Positions 4,889 through 9,135 of a DNA stretch of 9,135 nucleotides are shown here, piece by piece. The stretch comes from Victivallales bacterium (GTDB taxonomy: Bacteria; Verrucomicrobiota; Lentisphaeria; Victivallales; UBA1829), in NCBI GenBank assembly GCA_016285335.1, contig JAEEQO010000120.1, positions 1 to 9,135 on the forward strand. The letters are read 5' to 3'. A program made the translations under genes and the position numbers. Each line of letters opens with the position of its first letter. Positions within the stretch are counted from its first letter, which is position 1. The notes under the pieces are model-generated. The model did no database searches. It saw only the letters and a program-made list of their open reading frames with translations, and had not been told where the DNA came from.

Positions 4889-7800
4889 TTATTTGTCGGA
4901 AGAAGCGCCCTTCGCGGCGTTCAGCATCTTTTCGAGCGAAGTGTCGCGTTTCGCCCCCAGCTGAAGCGCCTTTTCGTAGGCTTTCAGCGCGTTGTCGGCG
5001 TGCTTCATGGCGTAGTGGACGCGGGCGAGGGAAAGCTGGGCGTCGGAGTTCGTGGGGTCGGCGTCCGCGGCGGTCAGGTAGTGCCACAGGGCGGTGGCGA
5101 AGTCCTTTGCGTTTTCCGCCCGCTGGGCCTGCTTCATGGCGTCCTCGAATTTGAGCTTGTCGACGCCCGATTCCGCCTTCGCGGCGTTGCCGGACATGAT
5201 ATCCTCGAACATCGGCTTCAGGTCTTCGGGGATGCTGTCCTCCGTTTTGCCGATCTCGGGCTTCGCATTGGGATCGTTGCGGCGGTAGGCGTCGAGCTCG
5301 GCCCGGAGGGAACGCGATTCGACGAGCGCAGCCTCGGCCACGGAGCGGGCGGCGTTCATGGTCTTTTTGTAGCGGGAGGAAAGCGCGCGTTCGTCGTCAA
5401 GCTGGGACTTCAGTTCGGCGAGTTCCTGGTCGAACGCGGCCCGTTCCTTCAGAAGTTCGGCGATGGAGTCGTTCTTCTGCTGAAGTTCTGCGTCGCCGGC
5501 GGCTTTCGGGTCCCTGCGGCGGAGTTCGAGCTCGCGTTCCTGGCGGCGGACCTTTGCGTTCAGCTCGGTCTGCGTGGTGAGCAGGCTGGAAAGCGTGTTC
5601 TGAAGCGCAGTGGCGCGTTCCTGAAGCGCGGCGGCCTCCTTTTCACTGGCTTCCTTCTCGGCGGTGGCCTTCTTCAGCAGGGCGTTTGCGTCGGCGAGGG
5701 ATTCCGTGAGCTTGCGGACTTCCGCGTTGGACGCCTGGTCGATCTTGATCTTTTCAAGCTGCGCCTGAGCCGCCACAAGCTCCTTGTTCGCCTTGGCGAG
5801 GGCTTCGGCGGATGCGGTCTTCTCGGCGGTCAGTTTTTCGACCGAGGCGGAAAGCGAGGCGTTGAGCTCCTTCTGCTTCGCGAGTTCAGGCGCGTCGGCG
5901 GCGGAGGGAGCGGAGAATTTCTCGATCTGGGCCTTGAGGTCCGCGATCTGCTTTTCGGAGGCCGCTTTCGAATCGGTCAGGGCCTTGTTTTCCGCCTCGA
6001 GCGATTTCCGGACGGCTTCGCCCGCCTCGAGCTTCTTGTTCTGCTCGGTCAGCGTCTTGACTTCGGCGTTGAGTTTCTCCACATCGGATTCGAGCGTGGA
6101 GACGCGTTTTTCCGCGACGGCCAGAGCGGTCGCGGACGCGGCGGCGGTTCCGGTCTTCGCCGCATCGGATCTTGCCTTGTCGAGCTCGGACTTCGCGGCG
6201 ACGAGCTCGTTCTGGAGCTGCGCCTTTTCCTGCGTGAGCGAAGCGATCTTCGCGGCGGCGTCGGACGGAACGGGTCTGGCGGCGGCTTCCGCAGCGGCCT
6301 GTTTCGCGGCGTCAAGCTCGGCGGCGGACTGTTCCGCGGCGGCCTTCTGCGCGCTCAGGTCGGCTGTCAGCTTCGCGTTGGCGTCCGTAAGCTCTTTCAC
6401 CTTCGCATTTGCGTCGGCAAGGGACTTCGACGTGAAAGACGCGTTTTCGGCGGATTTTTCCGCGGCGGCCTTCAACGCGTTCAGGTCGGCTGTCAGCTTG
6501 GCGTTCGCGTCCGTGAGGTCTTTCACCTTCGCGTTCGCGTCGGTCAAAGCCTTTGTGCCGGAACTGGCGGCGAGAGCCTTTTTCGCCTCATCCGCCTCGG
6601 CTTTGAGCTTCGCATTGGCATCCGTGAGGCTCCTGACTTTCGCCTCGGCCTCCGCAATCGCTTTCGCATCCTCCTCGGACCGGACCGGGACGGCCATGGG
6701 AATCGAACCTTTTTTCGCCGCTTCGAGGTCGGCTTTGAGCTTGGCGTTCGCGTTCGTGAGGCTCCTGACCCTGGCCTCGGCGTCGGCAAGCGCTTTCGTG
6801 TCGGCTCCGGCGGGCGCGGCAGTCCCGGTCGCCTTCCTTGCTTCGGCGAGAGCGGCCTGAAGCGCCTTGTTTTCGGTTGTGACTGCGGTATTTTTCGTGT
6901 TCAGCTTGGACACGGATTCCGTCAGGTCAGCGTTTTGTTTCGTGAGCTCGGCGGCCTTCGCGTCGGAGGATTCCTTGTCCTTTTTGAGCGCGGCGAGTTC
7001 GTTTTCGAGCTTTTTGACGGCTTCGGCTTCCGGCCGGGCGGAACGCGCCTCTTTGAGCTCCGCCTCGAGTTTTTTGTTCTCCGCCTCGAAATCTTTGGTC
7101 TTTTTCTGTTCGTCCGCGAGTCTGGTCTCCAGCTGGTTCAGCGAACTCTTTGCCCCCGCGAGTTCGGCGGCTGCCCTGGCGGACGCCTCGACCTTCTGTT
7201 TCAGCTCGGTTTCGGACTTTTTGGTCTGGTTGTACGAACTCTGAAGCGTGTCGAGCGCGGTCTTGCGGTCGGCGGCAAGCTTCTGGGCGGCGGCGAGTTC
7301 GGCTGCGGCCTTTTCCGCATCCGTCTTCTGCGCTTTCAGGTCGGCCTCAAGTTTCGCATTTGCGTCCGTCAGCGATTTGACCTTGTCTTTCGCGTCGGCC
7401 AGCGCTTTTGCGCTCAAATCCGCGGCTCCGGCCGCTCCGGCTGCCGCTTCCAGTTTCGACTTCGCGTCGGCCGCGTCTTTTTCGGCGGCGGCGAGTTTCG
7501 TTTTGGACTCCGCGGCGGCCTTTTCAGCGGCGTCGAGCTTTGTTTTGGATTCTGCTGCGGCCTTTTCGGCGGCGGCGAGTTTCGTTTTGGATTCGGCCGC
7601 GGCCTTTTCGGCGGCGGCGAGCTTCTGCTCCGTCTGCGTCAGCTTCGTTTTGAGTTCGTTTGCTGCCTTGGCCTGTTCGGCGACCTTTTCCGCGTCGCCG
7701 GAAGCCTTCAGCGCGTCGCGTTCGGCTGTCAGGTCCTTGACCTGTTTCTGAAGCGCGGTCTTCTCTTTCGCGAGCGAGGCGGCCTGTTCCGCGGACTGTT

Positions 7801-8305
7801 TGCCCTTGTCGGCCGCGGATTGCGCCGTAGCGAGCTGTTTCTTGAGGTTGTCGACCTGTGTGCGGAGGGTCGCGATTTCGGCGATTGCCTGCTGGTTGAT
7901 GGCCTCGTTGGACGGCTTGAGGCCGGAGGAAGAAGACGGAAGCGTCTTGCCCAGTTCTGCGGCTTTCGCCTCGCTGATCTTGCGTTCGGCCGAGCTCACC
8001 TTGCTCTGTGCCATGGTGATGCGGTAGTTGACGACGGACCGGTTCCAGTTCGGTTCGGAGGTGCGGAGTTTCTGGAACGCCGCGAGCGCCTTGGTGTAGG
8101 CGTCGAGCGCCTCCTGGTATTTCCCGGCCTCGAACAGCGCGTCGCCCTTTTCAATGCTGTCGCCGCCGGCGCGGAAGGTGTCCCAGTTCGCGCTGGTGGA
8201 AGATTCCGCCGTGGTCTGCGCTGTGGAATCCTGCGGAAGGAGCACGGATCCGCCCAGTAGTGCCAGCCCGAGCGCCGTCAGAATACGGGAGCGTTTGATA
8301 TTCAT
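4889..8305 (-). CDS. Giant exported coiled-coil protein with TPRs at both ends
   Basis: A 1138-residue protein not recognised as a named family. Residues 1-29 form a Sec signal peptide (basic MNIKRSR, hydrophobic core, likely cut after STA), with no lipobox, so the mature protein should be periplasmic or exported. A TPR-like helix pair (about 48-80, GDALFEAGKYQEALDAYTKAL) precedes a very long helical region (about 135-1010) dominated by Ala, Lys, Glu and Leu in heptads. Two more TPR-like units fill about 1052-1120 (AKDFATALWHYLTAADADP, then YAMKHADNALKAYEKALQL). Short breaks with Gly/Pro occur near 290, 495, 533-541, 582, 678 and 800. Internal repeats are listed separately. CAGGAG 7 nt before the ATG sets the start. 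It sits 19 nt after hflX and 33 nt before ybaB. A structural, scaffold or envelope-spacer role is the likeliest reading; coiled-coil bias makes any homology claim unsafe. Confidence 0.85.
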   Translation of the reverse strand: MNIKRSRILTALGLALLGGSVLLPQDSTAQTTAESSTSANWDTFRAGGDSIEKGDALFEAGKYQEALDAYTKALAAFQKLRTSEPNWNRSVVNYRITMAQSKVSSAERKISEAKAAELGKTLPSSSSGLKPSNEAINQQAIAEIATLRTQVDNLKKQLATAQSAADKGKQSAEQAASLAKEKTALQKQVKDLTAERDALKASGDAEKVAEQAKAANELKTKLTQTEQKLAAAEKAAAESKTKLAAAEKAAAESKTKLDAAEKAAAESKTKLAAAEKDAADAKSKLEAAAGAAGAADLSAKALADAKDKVKSLTDANAKLEADLKAQKTDAEKAAAELAAAQKLAADRKTALDTLQSSYNQTKKSETELKQKVEASARAAAELAGAKSSLNQLETRLADEQKKTKDFEAENKKLEAELKEARSARPEAEAVKKLENELAALKKDKESSDAKAAELTKQNADLTESVSKLNTKNTAVTTENKALQAALAEARKATGTAAPAGADTKALADAEARVRSLTNANAKLKADLEAAKKGSIPMAVPVRSEEDAKAIAEAEAKVRSLTDANAKLKAEADEAKKALAASSGTKALTDANAKVKDLTDANAKLTADLNALKAAAEKSAENASFTSKSLADANAKVKELTDANAKLTADLSAQKAAAEQSAAELDAAKQAAAEAAARPVPSDAAAKIASLTQEKAQLQNELVAAKSELDKARSDAAKTGTAAASATALAVAEKRVSTLESDVEKLNAEVKTLTEQNKKLEAGEAVRKSLEAENKALTDSKAASEKQIADLKAQIEKFSAPSAADAPELAKQKELNASLSASVEKLTAEKTASAEALAKANKELVAAQAQLEKIKIDQASNAEVRKLTESLADANALLKKATAEKEASEKEAAALQERATALQNTLSSLLTTQTELNAKVRRQERELELRRRDPKAAGDAELQQKNDSIAELLKERAAFDQELAELKSQLDDERALSSRYKKTMNAARSVAEAALVESRSLRAELDAYRRNDPNAKPEIGKTEDSIPEDLKPMFEDIMSGNAAKAESGVDKLKFEDAMKQAQRAENAKDFATALWHYLTAADADPTNSDAQLSLARVHYAMKHADNALKAYEKALQLGAKRDTSLEKMLNAAKGASSDK
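6302..6553 (-). repeat. 126-bp direct tandem duplication in the coiled-coil gene
   Basis: Two adjacent 42-residue units (585-626 and 627-668) share the 28-residue module plus the following K-A-A-A-E-x-S-A segment. The DNA is also clearly alike at 126-bp spacing, including the stretches around 6470-6490 and 6344-6364. This looks like the most recent enlargement of the gene in this region. Confidence 0.7.
6344..7408 (-). repeat. Five dispersed copies of a 28-residue four-heptad module
   Basis: A module built around SLTDANAKLKADL, preceded by K-x-L-A-D-A-x-A-K-V, occurs at residues 300-327, 504-531, 548-575, 585-612 and 627-654. These map to 7408-7325, 6796-6713, 6664-6581, 6553-6470 and 6427-6344. 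Copies two to five are clustered and separated by 16, 9 and 14 residues; the first stands alone. Each copy is exactly four heptads long, so duplication preserved the coiled-coil register within a module. Confidence 0.8.
7457..7624 (-). repeat. Four tandem 42-bp (14-residue) repeats in the coiled-coil gene
   Basis: Residues 228-283 consist of four end-to-end copies of a two-heptad unit. Copies 1 and 2 both read KLAAAEKAAAESKT, copy 3 has Asp at position 3, and copy 4 has diverged (KLAAAEKDAADAKS). The DNA copies are also closely similar, so this is a true tandem duplication and not only compositional bias. Such in-frame repeats can gain or lose units without breaking the frame. Confidence 0.85.
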
Positions 8306-8324
8306 GGGATTTCTCCTGTTTTCG

Positions 8325-9135
8325 TCATATGTTGAATGTTTGATTGATTCGAGGTTCGTCCGGGGTCAGGTACGGTGCGAACCGGCCCGATTCGCGGCCG
8401 GATACGGAGACCGTCGCGACAAACACCCCGTCGTCGCGGTAGGAACTTTCCAGGATCCGCGCCTTTTCGTGCAGGAGCGCGACCAGATCGGAACGTTCGG
8501 GGGGGATCTCGGCGCGGCAGATCTCGGCGGGGCCGCCGCACTTCGCGGACAGCGCCTCCAGCAGCGTGTCGATGCCCTCCCGGGTCCGGCACGAAATGAA
8601 CACGGCGTCGGGAAACGAGTTTTTGAGCTTGATCCGGGTCAGCGGATCGGTGATGAGGTCGCATTTGTTGCAGACGACCAGAATGGATTTGCGTTCCGCG
8701 CCGAGTTCGCCCAGTACGGACAGCGTGGTCTCCACGTGGTTGAAGACGTTCGGATTCGAGGCGTCGAGCACCAGCACGATGAAGTCGGCGAGCACGGCCT
8801 CCTCCAGCGTGGAGCGAAACGCCTCAATCAGCGAGTGCGGCAGGCGCCGGACGAATCCGACAGTGTCGGTCAGGATGAGGTGCGACTTGTCCGGCAGCGT
8901 GAGTGCGCGCGTGGTGGGGTCGAGCGTGGCGAAAAGCTGGTCGGCGGCATAAGCGTCCGCTCCGGTCAGCAGGTTCAGCAGCGTGGATTTGCCGGCATTG
9001 GTATAGCCGGCGATCGCGGCGTTCGGCAGGTTGGCGCGCATGCGGCTTTTCCGCTGGGTGCCGCGGTGTTTGCGGATTTCCGCGAGCTCGGCTTTCAGGT
9101 CGGAAATGCGCTGGCGGAGTTCGCGGCGGTCGCAT
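8325..9135 (-). CDS. hflX: GTPase HflX, N-terminus outside the window
   Basis: HflX is a ribosome-associated GTPase that splits stalled or hibernating 70S particles under stress. The reading frame is open to the right edge, so the N-terminal HflX domain is cut off. The visible part begins with the helical linker DRRELRQRISDLKAELAEIRKHR, typical of the family just before the G domain. The G motifs follow: G1 GYTNAGKST (9008-8982), G2 region FATLDPTTR, G3 DTVGF followed by the HflX hallmark RRLPHSLIEAFRSTLEEA, G4 NKCD and G5 SCRTREG. The C-terminal domain (DLVALLHEKARILESSY to GRFAPYL) is complete and ends in TGA at 8327..8325. The ATG at 9041 lies within the linker and is not the real start. 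The gene is first of the visible minus-strand operon, 19 nt before the coiled-coil gene. Confidence 0.96.
   Translation of the reverse strand, partial: CDRRELRQRISDLKAELAEIRKHRGTQRKSRMRANLPNAAIAGYTNAGKSTLLNLLTGADAYAADQLFATLDPTTRALTLPDKSHLILTDTVGFVRRLPHSLIEAFRSTLEEAVLADFIVLVLDASNPNVFNHVETTLSVLGELGAERKSILVVCNKCDLITDPLTRIKLKNSFPDAVFISCRTREGIDTLLEALSAKCGGPAEICRAEIPPERSDLVALLHEKARILESSYRDDGVFVATVSVSGRESGRFAPYLTPDEPRINQTFNI

Noticed and set aside
7457..7624. The regular 42-bp units as a CRISPR array or intergenic satellite
   Set aside because: The units are contiguous, without unique spacers, and encode in-frame heptad repeats inside a gene.
4856..8260. A 1134-codon open reading frame on the plus strand, antisense to nearly the whole coiled-coil gene
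   Set aside because: It is codon-aligned with the sense gene and stays open only because the gene avoids TTA, CTA and TCA codons. It closes at the CTA codon for Leu16 of the signal peptide. The translation is a Gly/Arg/Phe-rich mirror of the heptad repeats with no domain, and the sense frame has the signal peptide, TPRs and ribosome-binding site.
9039..9041. ATG at 9041 as the hflX start
   Set aside because: The frame continues upstream to the window edge with a typical HflX helical linker, so this Met is internal and the gene is truncated by the window, not naturally short.

Overview
The window reads as a stretch of GC-rich bacterial chromosome. GC content was judged by eye, and the intergenic gaps are clearly AT-richer. 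All eight full or near-full genes lie on the minus strand, so transcription runs from the right edge to the left. No mobile element, CRISPR array, tRNA or rRNA is visible. The lineage cannot be fixed from the window. The gene content (LemA + DUF3137, a giant signal-peptide coiled-coil/TPR protein, agmatine route to putrescine, Gram-negative-style sigma70 promoters) fits a PVC-type bacterium such as a Lentisphaerota/Kiritimatiellota relative. That is an inference, not an observation.

Right block (9135 to 1934): hflX (N-terminus cut by the window edge), a 1138-residue exported coiled-coil protein with TPRs at both ends, ybaB/ebfC, recR, aguB and aguA. The gaps are 19, 33 and 22 nt, a 4-nt ATGA overlap, and 3 nt, so this looks like one polycistronic unit. 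It joins ribosome rescue (HflX), the classic YbaB-RecR recombination/nucleoid pair (without dnaX immediately upstream), an unusual structural protein, and the two enzymes that convert agmatine to N-carbamoylputrescine and then to putrescine. The only notable cis signal inside it is a perfect 16-bp AT-rich palindrome just before ybaB.

Middle block (1893 to 186): a predicted extended -10 promoter overlapped by a small inverted repeat drives a two-gene unit, lemA followed by a DUF3137 membrane protein. Both are recognisable families with poorly known function that are often neighbours.

Left edge (185 to 1): a 161-nt gap holds a weak hairpin candidate and a very good sigma70-type promoter. It leads with a clear Shine-Dalgarno into the first eight codons of another gene that leaves the window. 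Its N-terminus (MVNGFFDV) resembles that of 1-pyrroline-5-carboxylate dehydrogenases, but eight residues cannot settle this.

The most unusual object is the coiled-coil protein. It contains a four-copy 14-residue tandem repeat, five copies of a 28-residue (four-heptad) module and a recent-looking 126-bp duplication. Its central helical region is far longer than a periplasm is wide if it is fully extended. I see no convincing evidence of a new defence or mobile system here.
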